From a bacterium 1xD42-87 (GTDB taxonomy: Bacteria; Bacillota; Clostridia; Lachnospirales; Lachnospiraceae): a DNA stretch of 64,000 nt. Each line of letters opens with the position of its first letter. Position 1 is the stretch's first letter. The stretch covers positions 1 through 64,000 of the forward strand of contig RAYM01000028.1 of assembly GCA_003611805.1 (NCBI GenBank), given 5' to 3'. Both the position numbers and the translations under genes were made by a program. The notes under the pieces were generated by a model that was not told the origin of the DNA, made no database searches, and saw only the letters and a program-made list of their open reading frames with translations. Shown in pieces: positions 17,743-25,966 of the stretch.

Positions 17743-18843
17743 TCATTCCCAATCCGGTGAAAACTGCTCCCCAATCTGGATAAACGATTCCTTTCTATTC
17801 CAGTTACAGTGCGAAGACTGATAACATCTCCTGCATGGATTGTCCATATCCTTTTTGCTATTGACAATCTCTCTGTATTTCTGATACTCCGGTGCATTCC
17901 ACATTTCCATGAAGTCCTTTTTCGCATCATATTCAAAAAACTGGATCGGCGTAGACATGCAAGGACGTACAAACCCATCTGAGCCGAGGAAAAAGTCTCT
18001 CCAGGACACAAAGCAATCCTTATGCAGCTTATCCTCTGCAACGTCTTCTCCCGGAATATGGGGCAGTTTCAGGGCAATACCCAAATTTTCCCCAATCTCC
18101 GTCGCTTCTTCAAACACGTTTCTGATCTCGTCCTCGTGCCCCCAAAGACTCTCATTCATCAGGTCCTCGCCAAAAACCGTGAGATATACCACTTTTACTT
18201 CCTCAATTCCAATTTCAGCTGCCAGACGAATCAAGTCGGGTAACTCGTGTAAATTGGAACGCATCGCGCAGAAAACAAAATTAATCCAAGGATATTTCAA
18301 GCCGCGTTCTTTCTTAATACGCACGATTTCTTTCAAGTTCTCTGTAATAACATCAATTTTGGATCCCCTTCTGATCCTGCTGTTCGTCTCATCTGTAGCA
18401 CCATCCAGACTGACCGCAAAAACATCTACGTTGTAATCAAAAATAGCATCTTTGATTTTCCCAAGATTCATCCCGTTCGTACAGAAATATTTCCTTGCGT
18501 CATGTCTGTTGACAATTTCCAGCATTTCAATAAAATTCGGATGTATTGTCGGCTCGCCCCACCCCATCAAAGTCACTTCTTCGACAACATCCATCAAAGG
18601 CTCAAAACTCCGAAAAACATCCATATCAAAAACAGTAGGCTTAAAATCAGCCGCATTGCGACCGCACATAACACAGTTAAGATTGCAGGCATTTGTCAAT
18701 TCAAAAACCAGACGTCTAGGATAAGACTCCAGAACAATCTTGCCAGCCTCCAGTTCCGCTATATTTTTTTCGCTGTTGTTTTTCTGCGTTAAGGTTAATT
18801 CTTTTCCACTAAATAAATTTTTTGTTTTGGCTCTTAAAATCAT
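17743..18843 (-). CDS. Radical SAM protein with a SPASM/twitch-like C-terminus
   Basis: A 366-residue protein. CNLNCVMC (near residue 53) is the CxxxCxxC motif that binds the 4Fe-4S cluster and S-adenosylmethionine, GWGEPTIHP is the GGE-like motif, and KDCFVSW, VRPCMS and NPCRRCYQSSHC are C-terminal cysteines typical of an auxiliary cluster. It should do radical chemistry on a sugar, cyclitol or peptide; the locus favours a sugar-like substrate. The ATG at 18841-18843 has AGGGAG upstream. The gene is 36 bp upstream of the aldolase-like gene and 31 bp downstream of the rfbH-like gene. Confidence 0.85.
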   Translation of the reverse strand: MILRAKTKNLFSGKELTLTQKNNSEKNIAELEAGKIVLESYPRRLVFELTNACNLNCVMCGRNAADFKPTVFDMDVFRSFEPLMDVVEEVTLMGWGEPTIHPNFIEMLEIVNRHDARKYFCTNGMNLGKIKDAIFDYNVDVFAVSLDGATDETNSRIRRGSKIDVITENLKEIVRIKKERGLKYPWINFVFCAMRSNLHELPDLIRLAAEIGIEEVKVVYLTVFGEDLMNESLWGHEDEIRNVFEEATEIGENLGIALKLPHIPGEDVAEDKLHKDCFVSWRDFFLGSDGFVRPCMSTPIQFFEYDAKKDFMEMWNAPEYQKYREIVNSKKDMDNPCRRCYQSSHCNWNRKESFIQIGEQFSPDWE

Positions 18844-18874
18844 GTCCTGCTCTCCCTTGCTCCATGTTTTCCTT

Positions 18875-20221
18875 TTACATCTGTAATGCTGCTTTAATGG
18901 TTTCAATCATGTAATCAATCATCTCATCCTTTAGCCCCGGATACACACCTACCCAGAAAGAATCTTCCATAACCCTATCTGTATTCTTCAAGGTTCCGAC
19001 AACCCGGTATCCTTCTTCGTTTTTCCGCATCTCATCAAAGCAGGGATGCTTGATCAGATTCCCTGCAAAAAGCATCCTTGTCTGAATCCCTTTTGACTCC
19101 ACATGCGAAACGATTTTATTTCTGTCTACGCCTTCTCTGCAAGTTACCAAAAATCCAAACCAGCTTGGATCCGCATATTCAGAGGCAGCCGGAAGAATCA
19201 ATTTGTCCTCTGTCCCTTTTAAACCGTCCTTTAGGCGATTAAAGTTATGTTTTCTACGTTCCACAAATAAAGGGAATTTTTCAAGCTGTGCGCATCCGAC
19301 AGCAGCCTGTAAATCCGTCGTCTTTAAATTATAACCAAAATGGGAATACACAAATTTATGATCGTATCCAAGAGGTAATTCTCCATATTGCCTGTCGAAA
19401 CGATGTCCGCACATATTATCTTTCCCAGACGGGCAGACACAATCTCTTCCCCAGTCCCTGAAAGAGCGAATCGCCTTATGCAGCAAAGGATTGTTTGTAT
19501 AAACCGCCCCTCCTTCTCCCATAGTCATATGATGAGGCGGATAGAAACTGGAGGTTCCAATATCACCAACCGTCCCTGTAAATCGTTCTTCCCCATAATA
19601 TGTATACTTAGAACCCAAAGCGTCACAATTATCTTCTATCAGCCAGAGCTGATGATCATCACAGAATTTTTTTACAGCATTCAAATCAAACGGATTCCCC
19701 AATGTATGGGCAACCATAACCGCTTTTGTTTTCTCCGACAGTGCTTCATCCAACATTGTCACATCAATATTATACTGCGGAATTGTAATATCCACGAACA
19801 CAGGAACCGCGCCATATTGAATTATGGGAGTCACAGTTGTCGGAAATCCGGCTGCCACCGTAATCACTTCGTCTCCACGCCTAATTCGTCTTTCTCCAAG
19901 CAGCGGGGATGTGAGCGCCATAAAAGCATTTAAATTTGCCGATGAACCTGAATTGACGAGAGAACAATATTTCACGCCCAGATAATCGCAAAATTTCTGT
20001 TCAAACTCCTCTACAAACCTTCCTGCCGTAAGCCAAAAATCCAGCGTCGCATCCACAAGGTTACACATCTCCTTTTCATCATACACCCTAGATGCATACG
20101 GAATACGGTCCCCTTCCACAAACGGCTTGTCATAGGAAGATTTCTTAAAATCTTTATAGTATCGCGCAACTATAGACTTAATTTCCTCTCTTGCCTCTTC
20201 TTCACTGTTCCAAAATCCCAT
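18875..20221 (-). CDS. rfbH: CDP-4-keto-6-deoxyglucose-3-dehydrase (E1, RfbH/DdhC type)
   Basis: A 448-residue DegT-fold PMP enzyme. SFYPPHHMTMGEGGAV shows the E1 hallmark: a His replaces the usual PLP-binding Lys, so the enzyme dehydrates rather than transaminates. The 2Fe-2S cysteine pattern is also present (CVCPSGKDNMC, that is CxCx7C, plus the upstream Cys in EDNCDALG). It removes the 3-OH of CDP-4-keto-6-deoxyglucose on the way to 3,6-dideoxyhexoses. Its usual electron donor E3 and the 4,6-dehydratase are not in this window. AGGAGG precedes two tandem ATG; I chose the second (20219-20221). Confidence 0.92.
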   Translation of the reverse strand: MGFWNSEEEAREEIKSIVARYYKDFKKSSYDKPFVEGDRIPYASRVYDEKEMCNLVDATLDFWLTAGRFVEEFEQKFCDYLGVKYCSLVNSGSSANLNAFMALTSPLLGERRIRRGDEVITVAAGFPTTVTPIIQYGAVPVFVDITIPQYNIDVTMLDEALSEKTKAVMVAHTLGNPFDLNAVKKFCDDHQLWLIEDNCDALGSKYTYYGEERFTGTVGDIGTSSFYPPHHMTMGEGGAVYTNNPLLHKAIRSFRDWGRDCVCPSGKDNMCGHRFDRQYGELPLGYDHKFVYSHFGYNLKTTDLQAAVGCAQLEKFPLFVERRKHNFNRLKDGLKGTEDKLILPAASEYADPSWFGFLVTCREGVDRNKIVSHVESKGIQTRMLFAGNLIKHPCFDEMRKNEEGYRVVGTLKNTDRVMEDSFWVGVYPGLKDEMIDYMIETIKAALQM

Positions 20222-20243
20222 CATTCTCCTCCTATCTATTTGC

Positions 20244-21017
20244 TTAACCCCAGACTTTCCAAGGCGCTTTGCCGCTTTCCCATAACTCTTCCAGTTTTTC
20301 CTTCTCTCTGGTATTGTCCATACATTGCCAATAGCCCTTATGCTTATAAGCCATGAGCTGTCCATCTTTGGACAAGTTTTCCAACGGCTCTTTCTCAAAA
20401 ACTATTTGATCACCTTCTATATAATCAAAGACATTAGGCTCACATACCATAAAGCCGGCATTTACCATACTGCCATCAGCATTGCTCTTCTCTCGGAAAC
20501 CTTCTACCTGTTTCTTCTCATCAATTTCCAAAATACCAAATCTCTGTCCAACATTGGTCGCTGTCATAGTGCAGTATTTGCCATGTTCCTTGTGAAATTT
20601 GACCAGGTCGGCTATATTCACATCGGAAACGCCATCCCCATAAGTCAGCATAAACGGTTCATTGCCTATAAACTTCTGGATCCTCTTGATACGCCCTCCG
20701 GTCTTTGTTTTTAAGCCGGTATCAACCACCGTCACACGCCAAGACTCAGAGTAATTGGAATGAACTTCCATTCTGTTGTTTTTCAAATCAAAGGTAATAT
20801 CTGTATTATGGAGATAATAATCCGCAAACCACTCCTTAATGACATGCTGCTTATATCCCGCGCAAATAATGAAGTCATTATAGCCATAAAAACTATATTG
20901 CTTCATAATATGCCATAAAAGCGGCTTTTCCCCGATTTCAATCATCGGCTTCGGTCTCAAATGGCTCTCTTCACTGATACGGGTTCCCAATCCCCCTGCT
21001 AAAATGACTACTTTCAC
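20244..21017 (-). CDS. rfbF: Glucose-1-phosphate cytidylyltransferase
   Basis: A 257-residue nucleotidyltransferase. VILAGGLGTRISEESHLRPK is the activated-sugar binding start, and KPMIEIGEKPLLWHIMK, GYKQHVIKEWF, LTYGDGVSDV and YWQCMDNTREKE are the RfbF signature blocks. It makes CDP-glucose, the entry point to CDP-linked deoxysugars, and is followed by the E1 dehydrase gene. The start codon is GTG (21015-21017), overlapping the stop of the preceding gene by 4 bp, so translation is coupled. Confidence 0.95.
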   Translation of the reverse strand: MKVVILAGGLGTRISEESHLRPKPMIEIGEKPLLWHIMKQYSFYGYNDFIICAGYKQHVIKEWFADYYLHNTDITFDLKNNRMEVHSNYSESWRVTVVDTGLKTKTGGRIKRIQKFIGNEPFMLTYGDGVSDVNIADLVKFHKEHGKYCTMTATNVGQRFGILEIDEKKQVEGFREKSNADGSMVNAGFMVCEPNVFDYIEGDQIVFEKEPLENLSKDGQLMAYKHKGYWQCMDNTREKEKLEELWESGKAPWKVWG

Positions 21018-21520
21018 GTCTCTTCTTCCCTTTCCTCTCCCGCTTTTTCCTTCTTAATTGCGGAAAGAATACCAACTACAAAGATCGCCGCTACCAGAAC
21101 TGCAATGACTATTCCCCATATCATAGAAGTTCGTTTTGATTTCTGTATCAGTTCGCTCTCCTCGACAGTACGCACCGTCTCCTCCTGCACTTCCTCAAAT
21201 TCTTGCTCCAATTCTTCATCGCCTTCCGCCATATAGAGTTCTAACGCTTCGCTCTCCATATAACCGCTCACGCCGTCGTACTCCACCCGGCTCCAGGAAT
21301 CCTGCGGCTCCCCGTATACAATAACCCCTGTCCCTTCCTCAATCTCTCTCAATGTTTCTGCACTGTCCTCCGGCGACTCCTTGATCTCCGTATCCTTCAC
21401 GGTCTTCTGCAAAGTCATCACGCCTTCCGCCTCCGTCGCCTGTACCGGCATATGCAGTCCTAAAAGGAGCAACAGCCCCATCGCTGTCAGGCACACACTT
21501 CTTCCCATTTTTTTCATCAT
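21014..21520 (-). CDS. Secreted or membrane-anchored SH3-domain protein
   Basis: A 168-residue protein with an N-terminal signal peptide (hydrophobic core LTAMGLLLLLGLHM, then VQATEA), a bacterial SH3-like domain at about residues 40-95, an acidic stretch, and a C-terminal membrane helix followed by a charged tail. The SH3 domain suggests binding to the cell wall. The ATG at 21518-21520 has AAGGAGGAG upstream. It lies between a GT-C gene and rfbF with a 4-bp overlap to rfbF, so it may help assembly of the surface polymer. Confidence 0.7.
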   Translation of the reverse strand: MMKKMGRSVCLTAMGLLLLLGLHMPVQATEAEGVMTLQKTVKDTEIKESPEDSAETLREIEEGTGVIVYGEPQDSWSRVEYDGVSGYMESEALELYMAEGDEELEQEFEEVQEETVRTVEESELIQKSKRTSMIWGIVIAVLVAAIFVVGILSAIKKEKAGEEREEET

Positions 21521-21533
21521 AATAATCTCCTCC

Positions 21534-23261
21534 TTAATCATAAAGCAGCGCAAAATGCCCATACACATCCTTCTGCGCGTACTTATCTTCCCACTCCTCC
21601 AAAAACGCATCGTCAAAAGCAAATATCAAAATATCCTCATCCGTGATATCCCCCTCATAGTCAGCCACCGCCTCCCTGTGCTCCATCACCTGAATATCCA
21701 GATCCCGGCCCATAAACTGGAGGATACCTACATACGGCGGGAAAACCTGATCCATATAGATAATCCGTCTTCCCTCCTCCTGCATCGTCTGCATTTTGTC
21801 TACCATACGGCTGTCCCGGAACGCTGCCTTCTTAAACGGCTCCAGATAAATAATATCCGCCCGCATAGCCAGGACAAGCTCGACAACCGCAAAGGCCGTC
21901 AAAAGATACTGTCGTTTCTTCCGACTCCTGCAAAACAGCGCCATCGCTGTGACCAGCACAGTCAAAAGTTCGCAGAACAGATACGCTGCCGCGTAAAAAC
22001 TGTCCACCTGGAAATCTGCCTCATTGTACAGATAGCTGATCCCCACCAGAAAATAGCCCTGAAAATTATCAGCCCCGGTAACAATGATCTGCCGGACTAC
22101 CAGAAAAGTCGTAAGCCCCTGCAGAAGGGCAAGCCCTCCTGTGGCGGTCCATACGAACCGGGCTCTCTCTTTCCAAAGAACGGCAAATCCCCAGACCATT
22201 ACAAACGGAATCACCATCTCACTGTATCTTCCGTAGGTATAATCGCCGATCTCCCCGAGTGTCAGCAGATAGATCGTCCCTATAACAATCTGCGCCGCCA
22301 CCGTCAGAAGCACAAACACGGCAAAAAACTGCTGTGGCTTCGCACTGACATGTTTTTTTATGTTTCGCAGCAATGCAAACGCCTGCCGCACCATACCGTA
22401 GATGCCCCAGTAAAACAGCCCCCAGGTCGCAAGCCCCAGATAGAGAACTTTCCCCGCCAGACTGATCAGCAGGTCATAAAACCCTTCCAGAGAAAGGACA
22501 GAACGTATTTTTTCCATCTGCCCGCTGTAATCGTTAGCAGCCACCAGTTCCTGATTGATACCGCCATATACATAAACAAATGCCTGCTGCTTCAGGAAAT
22601 CCGCCGCCGCAAACAACGCCAGCGCCGCTCCCAATGCGGCAAGAACATGCCATCTTTTATCTCCCCGAAGAAAGATATGTATCGTCACCACAATCATCGC
22701 CGCCAGCAGAACTCCCACCGTCCGCATATGAACTGTATATAAATATATCAGAATCAACATCAGCAAAAGTAATGTTGAAAGTCTGTTGTTTTCCAAATAA
22801 CGATATAACACACTTCCCGCCGCAATATACAGAGCCACCAGAAAGACCTCCGTCAGCGTCATCTGCGTATAAAAAAGGTTGCAGGGAAGCAAAACAGTCA
22901 ATGCCGAAAACAGAACGATCGGCATCTTTTTATCCGGCATCATTCGTTTCATTGTGCCCGCCAAGGCAACCATCGCCAGAAAAAGAAACAAAAAATTAAT
23001 ACTTACCGCTATCCGATAAGCCGTGACTGCATCTTTACAGAATACAAAGATAGGAATAAGGATAAGACTATATCCATAAGAATAGTAAGGGGCAAGGGCG
23101 GTCACATCCGACCAGTCATATCCCGCAAGTCTCGCTGCATATGACCAATATGCGAATTCATCCGGAAAAATGGAAAATCCGTATGTGCTGCCAATGCCGA
23201 ATGCCCAAAAAGCAAACAGAATAGCGATCGCGAACAGATACTCTTTATAGTGCAGGATCAT
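21534..23261 (-). CDS. Polytopic membrane protein, probable GT-C glycosyltransferase
   Basis: About 575 residues with about 12 membrane segments. The first outer loop contains FSIFPDEFAYWSYAARLAGY; the Asp-Glu pair after the first helix is typical of GT-C catalytic loops. The C-terminal 90 residues are soluble. The start is uncertain: ATG at 23259-23261 has AAAAGGGGAG close upstream, while ATGs at 23291 and 23324 are in frame but lack a well-placed site. The gene lies after a long hairpin that ends the preceding transcript. Confidence 0.65.
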   Translation of the reverse strand: MILHYKEYLFAIAILFAFWAFGIGSTYGFSIFPDEFAYWSYAARLAGYDWSDVTALAPYYSYGYSLILIPIFVFCKDAVTAYRIAVSINFLFLFLAMVALAGTMKRMMPDKKMPIVLFSALTVLLPCNLFYTQMTLTEVFLVALYIAAGSVLYRYLENNRLSTLLLLMLILIYLYTVHMRTVGVLLAAMIVVTIHIFLRGDKRWHVLAALGAALALFAAADFLKQQAFVYVYGGINQELVAANDYSGQMEKIRSVLSLEGFYDLLISLAGKVLYLGLATWGLFYWGIYGMVRQAFALLRNIKKHVSAKPQQFFAVFVLLTVAAQIVIGTIYLLTLGEIGDYTYGRYSEMVIPFVMVWGFAVLWKERARFVWTATGGLALLQGLTTFLVVRQIIVTGADNFQGYFLVGISYLYNEADFQVDSFYAAAYLFCELLTVLVTAMALFCRSRKKRQYLLTAFAVVELVLAMRADIIYLEPFKKAAFRDSRMVDKMQTMQEEGRRIIYMDQVFPPYVGILQFMGRDLDIQVMEHREAVADYEGDITDEDILIFAFDDAFLEEWEDKYAQKDVYGHFALLYD

Positions 23262-23321
23262 ACTCCCCTTTTGTCCTAGCTTCGCATTCATATAGATAAC
23301 GTAAAAGTCCCTTTCAGCATA

Positions 23322-23362
23322 CATGCTTATATCAAGGCGAAAAGCGCCTCAATATAAGCATG
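23322..23362 (-). terminator. Long hairpin after the secreted-protein gene
   Basis: An 11-bp perfect stem (CATGCTTATAT with ATATAAGCATG), a 2-nt mismatch and a 5-bp inner stem (AGGCG/CGCCT) around the loop CTTTT. It starts 26 bp after the stop codon. It is not followed by a clear T run, so it may act as an mRNA 3' stabiliser as well as or instead of a terminator. Confidence 0.55.
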
Positions 23363-23387
23363 CCGTTTACTGTCATCTGTTCCAAGA

Positions 23388-24086
23388 TTATCTTGCAACA
23401 ATACCGTAGGTGCCAAGACCAGCCTTTACCTCGAAGGTAACGGTTGCCGGAGAAGCGTCCTTGTCCTCAAGGATCGTAACTACGCCGCCGGGCTGTACAC
23501 ATACGATGGAGTATGTCTTGGAAGTATCAGCGTTCTTAGGAAGCCCTACTACCATGCCTACGCTGCCCTTGGACAGGGTAACCAGTCTGCCGTTCTGCTT
23601 TGCAGCCAGATCTACGTTCAGAGTTGCTACCGTCGTGCCCTTCAATGCCTCTGCTGCCGCATTGACACAAGCTACTGCAAGGTTGCTCTTCTTGGGGTTG
23701 GTGTCAAATACCATGATGTAAGGTGTCTGACCTGCTGCCAAGCCAAGGTTTGCTCTAACGTCTGCTGCCGGTGTGATAACTGCTGCGCCCTGTACTGTCT
23801 TCACATCATAAGCGCCCGCAACGGTAGTTGTAACCGCCGAACCTGCAACTGTAATCTTAGCATTGGAAGATACTACCGGTACAGAAGGAGCTGCCGGTGC
23901 GGAATAGCCACCGCCATTGTTGTTCTCCTCTACTACTACCACTGTCTCTTCTTCGTCGTCAGATCCCGAAGACCCTGAAGACCCTGAAGACCCGCCTGAT
24001 GCTGCTGCGGCTGTTAAGGTAGTCGCCATCATCAGCGTAGCTGCCAAGGTTGCCGCAAGTAACCGTTTGATTTTGTTACTTTTCAT
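23388..24086 (-). CDS. Secreted protein with Ser/Gly linker, unknown function
   Basis: A 232-residue protein. It has a signal peptide (LLAATLAATLMMATTLTAAAA), a low-complexity Gly/Ser stretch, an acidic and valine-rich segment (DDEEETVVVVEE), a linker with NNNGGG, and a folded domain of about 160 residues rich in Val, Ala and Thr. I do not recognise the domain. The ATG at 24084-24086 has AAGGAGG 9 nt upstream. A clear sigma-A promoter lies 45-70 bp upstream and a strong hairpin follows, so it is a single-gene transcript and probably well expressed. There is no sortase motif. Confidence 0.75.
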   Translation of the reverse strand: MKSNKIKRLLAATLAATLMMATTLTAAAASGGSSGSSGSSGSDDEEETVVVVEENNNGGGYSAPAAPSVPVVSSNAKITVAGSAVTTTVAGAYDVKTVQGAAVITPAADVRANLGLAAGQTPYIMVFDTNPKKSNLAVACVNAAAEALKGTTVATLNVDLAAKQNGRLVTLSKGSVGMVVGLPKNADTSKTYSIVCVQPGGVVTILEDKDASPATVTFEVKAGLGTYGIVAR

Positions 24087-24128
24087 TGGATTCATCCTCC
24101 TTCATAAAATGTAATTACACTCAAATCA

Positions 24129-24157
24129 TTTATAACACTTTTTCTCTCATAATGCAA
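24129..24157 (-). promoter_or_regulatory. Sigma-A promoter of the secreted-protein gene
   Basis: On the minus strand TTGCAT (24152-24157) and TATAAA (24129-24134) are separated by 17 bp. The gene's ribosome binding site follows about 30 nt downstream. Confidence 0.75.
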
Positions 24158-24191
24158 GCTTTTGTGAAAGAATTTTCTGTTGCGCCGATTA

Positions 24192-24201
24192 CCCCCCCCC
24201 C
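24192..24201 (-). repeat. G10 run upstream of the secreted-protein promoter
   Basis: Ten G on the transcribed-gene strand, 34 bp upstream of the -35 box. Length changes could alter promoter output. Confidence 0.7.
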
Positions 24202-24205
24202 ACTA

Positions 24206-24463
24206 TTTCAGGGATTTTCACATAAATTTTTCCACAATAAATTGTATAAAAATCGGGTAATTTTATCGCAGTTGCGGTGTAATGGTAATGTCTGACAGCC
24301 GTCTTATGTATTCGTTTGTACAAACTATACAAGAAGCCTGGTGGAAATACATTGCAGCCTGACTACATATCACAAACATACAACATTTTGAAAACATAGG
24401 CATTTATATATTCGGTCCAGGCAAAAGCTTTTGTCTTACCTTGGGAATGTTGTCCTTTCCTCG
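24206..24463. other. Non-coding gap
   Basis: AT-rich sequence between the G run and the wHTH remnant. I see no open frame with a ribosome binding site, no RNA gene and no convincing terminator in it. Confidence 0.5.
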
Positions 24464-24706
24464 TCAAAGTACGCATTTCCAATATCCAGTTTTGTTAGAA
24501 CCGATGCGTCTAAGTATTCCCTTTCCTTTTAGCTTTTTCAATGAGCGGTCAAGCGTACCCTTTCCAATCTCAAGAGACGAAATCAATTCCTGCCTCTTTA
24601 TATGCGGGTTTTGTTGAATTGCCGACAACACTTTTTTGTCGGTTTCGGACAGAGTTATCTCCCCATTTATCTCCCTGTCTGTGGTAACATAAGTACCCGG
24701 TCCCAC
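24464..24706 (-). pseudogene. Winged-helix DNA-binding fragment
   Basis: Eighty residues whose C-terminal 60 (LSETDKKVLSAIQQNPHIKR, then LEIGKGTLDRSLKKLKGKG) form a winged helix like that at the end of AlbA/AAA_4-type regulators or MarR-like proteins. The frame continues a little upstream (about 24744) without a start or a ribosome binding site, so this looks like the tail of a lost gene. Confidence 0.45.
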
Positions 24707-24767
24707 AGTCGCGATCGCAACTTCTGTCAGTGGAATTATGAAGTACTTCTTCCCAAAGCAAACTTAA

Positions 24768-24797
24768 GGGGCTAAATCGGTATTTGCCGATAGCCCC
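24768..24797 (-). terminator. Hairpin after spoVAD
   Basis: GGGGCTATCGG and CCGATTTAGCCCC pair around a 6-nt loop, 28 bp after the spoVAD stop. The following T tract is weak. Confidence 0.55.
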
Positions 24798-24824
24798 TGA
24801 CTTTATCATTTCCCTGTTTGCTCA

Positions 24825-25841
24825 TTAACTACGCCACTGCTCCAGCACTACCCCATGCGCAATCCCCGGGATAGACTGCCCTTCATTGTAGCTGGTCTTA
24901 CTCAGGAGAGCCCCGGTGGGCAAAAAGAGCACTCTCTTCCAGATGCCCTCCTCGATCTTCTTCAAAACATACGCCGACAGCACCACCGCGCTGCACCCGC
25001 AGCCCGAACCGCCCGCGTCCGTGTGCTGTTTCTCATTGTCGTAAATCTCGATGCCGCAGTCCATATGCTGTCTCGTGATATCAATCTGCTTCTCCGCAAG
25101 CAGGTCAAACAGGAGTTTTTGCCCCACTTCGCCGAGATCGCCGGTGATAATCCTGTCATAATCCTTCGGCTCCCTGCCGAAATCCGCCAGATTCTGCGCA
25201 ATCGTATCCGCCGCCGCAGGCGCCATGCAGGCGCCCATATTCATGGAATCCTTCACACCGTAATCCACGATTTTGCCGATCGTCACACCCTCCATCACCG
25301 CCCGGGTCTGCTTCCCCGGCTGTGAGGAGACGAGGAAAGCGCCGCTTCCCGTCACGGTCCATGTTGCCGACTTGGGTCTCTGGTTGCCGTAGGAAAGCGG
25401 GAAGCGGAACTCCTTCTCCGCGCTGGCAAAATGGCTGGATGTGATACATGCCGCTTTCTCGGCAAACCCCGCAGAAACCATCATGCCGCCCATGGTCAGG
25501 GACAGCCCACAGGTGGAACACGCGCCGTAAAGCCCTATATGCGGAAGCTGATACCCCGCCAGCCCGAAACTGCTGGCAATGGACTGCCCCAACAGGTCTC
25601 CCGCAAACACCATCTGGATATCCTGCTTGGTAAGTCCCTCTTTCGAGATGGCAATCTCCAGCGCCTCCTTCTGCAGGCGGCTTTCCGCCTCCTCCCAGTT
25701 TTCCGCGCCAAAGCTGTCGTCATAGCCGACCTTGTCAAAAAGCTCCCCCATGGGACCCTCCGCTTCCTTGCTGCCCACAATGGAGGCGCTGCTTATGATG
25801 TATGGTTTCCTCTCAAACTGAATGCTCTGCTTTCCTAACAT
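24825..25841 (-). CDS. spoVAD: Stage V sporulation protein AD
   Basis: A 338-residue thiolase-fold protein of full family length. SpoVAD binds dipicolinic acid and is needed for its uptake into the forespore. Recognisable blocks are QSIQFERKPYIISSASIVG at the N-terminus, VFAGDLLGQSIASSFGLAG, IGLYGACSTCGLSLTMG, TGDLGEVGQ and a C-terminal LPTGALLSKTSYNEGQSI. It stands alone here; spoVAA-AB-AC lie 36 kb away and no spoVAE is seen. Its own sigma-G promoter is upstream. Confidence 0.95.
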   Translation of the reverse strand: MLGKQSIQFERKPYIISSASIVGSKEAEGPMGELFDKVGYDDSFGAENWEEAESRLQKEALEIAISKEGLTKQDIQMVFAGDLLGQSIASSFGLAGYQLPHIGLYGACSTCGLSLTMGGMMVSAGFAEKAACITSSHFASAEKEFRFPLSYGNQRPKSATWTVTGSGAFLVSSQPGKQTRAVMEGVTIGKIVDYGVKDSMNMGACMAPAAADTIAQNLADFGREPKDYDRIITGDLGEVGQKLLFDLLAEKQIDITRQHMDCGIEIYDNEKQHTDAGGSGCGCSAVVLSAYVLKKIEEGIWKRVLFLPTGALLSKTSYNEGQSIPGIAHGVVLEQWRS

Positions 25842-25875
25842 AACGGCATACGATCCTTTCTTACATGATTAAGGA

Positions 25876-25906
25876 TAGTATGCCGCTTTTTCTAACAGAA
25901 TATTCA
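25876..25906 (-). promoter_or_regulatory. Sigma-G-type promoter of spoVAD
   Basis: TGAATA (25901-25906) and CATACTA (25876-25882) are separated by 18 bp on the minus strand, matching the forespore consensus TGHATR - 17/18 - CATnnTA. Confidence 0.7.
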
Positions 25907-25966
25907 AAAATGTAAATCCTTCGGAAGGTAAACAGCCAACACTGAATGGCGATATATCAACACTCC

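Noticed and set aside
17709-18041. A 110-residue open frame inside the radical SAM gene
   Set aside because: It is an out-of-frame shadow of a well-supported gene and has no ribosome binding site.
5395-20221. Aminoglycoside-type (2-deoxystreptamine) cluster, because a DHQ-synthase-like gene, a radical SAM gene and a DegT-fold gene occur together
   Set aside because: The DegT-fold protein is an E1 dehydrase with His in place of Lys, not an aminotransferase, and the other genes are those of surface polysaccharides.
21381-22742. A 453-residue plus-strand open frame opposite the SH3 and GT-C genes
   Set aside because: The composition (many His, Arg, Pro, Gln) is typical of an antisense shadow; the minus-strand genes have signal peptide, membrane helices and ribosome binding sites.
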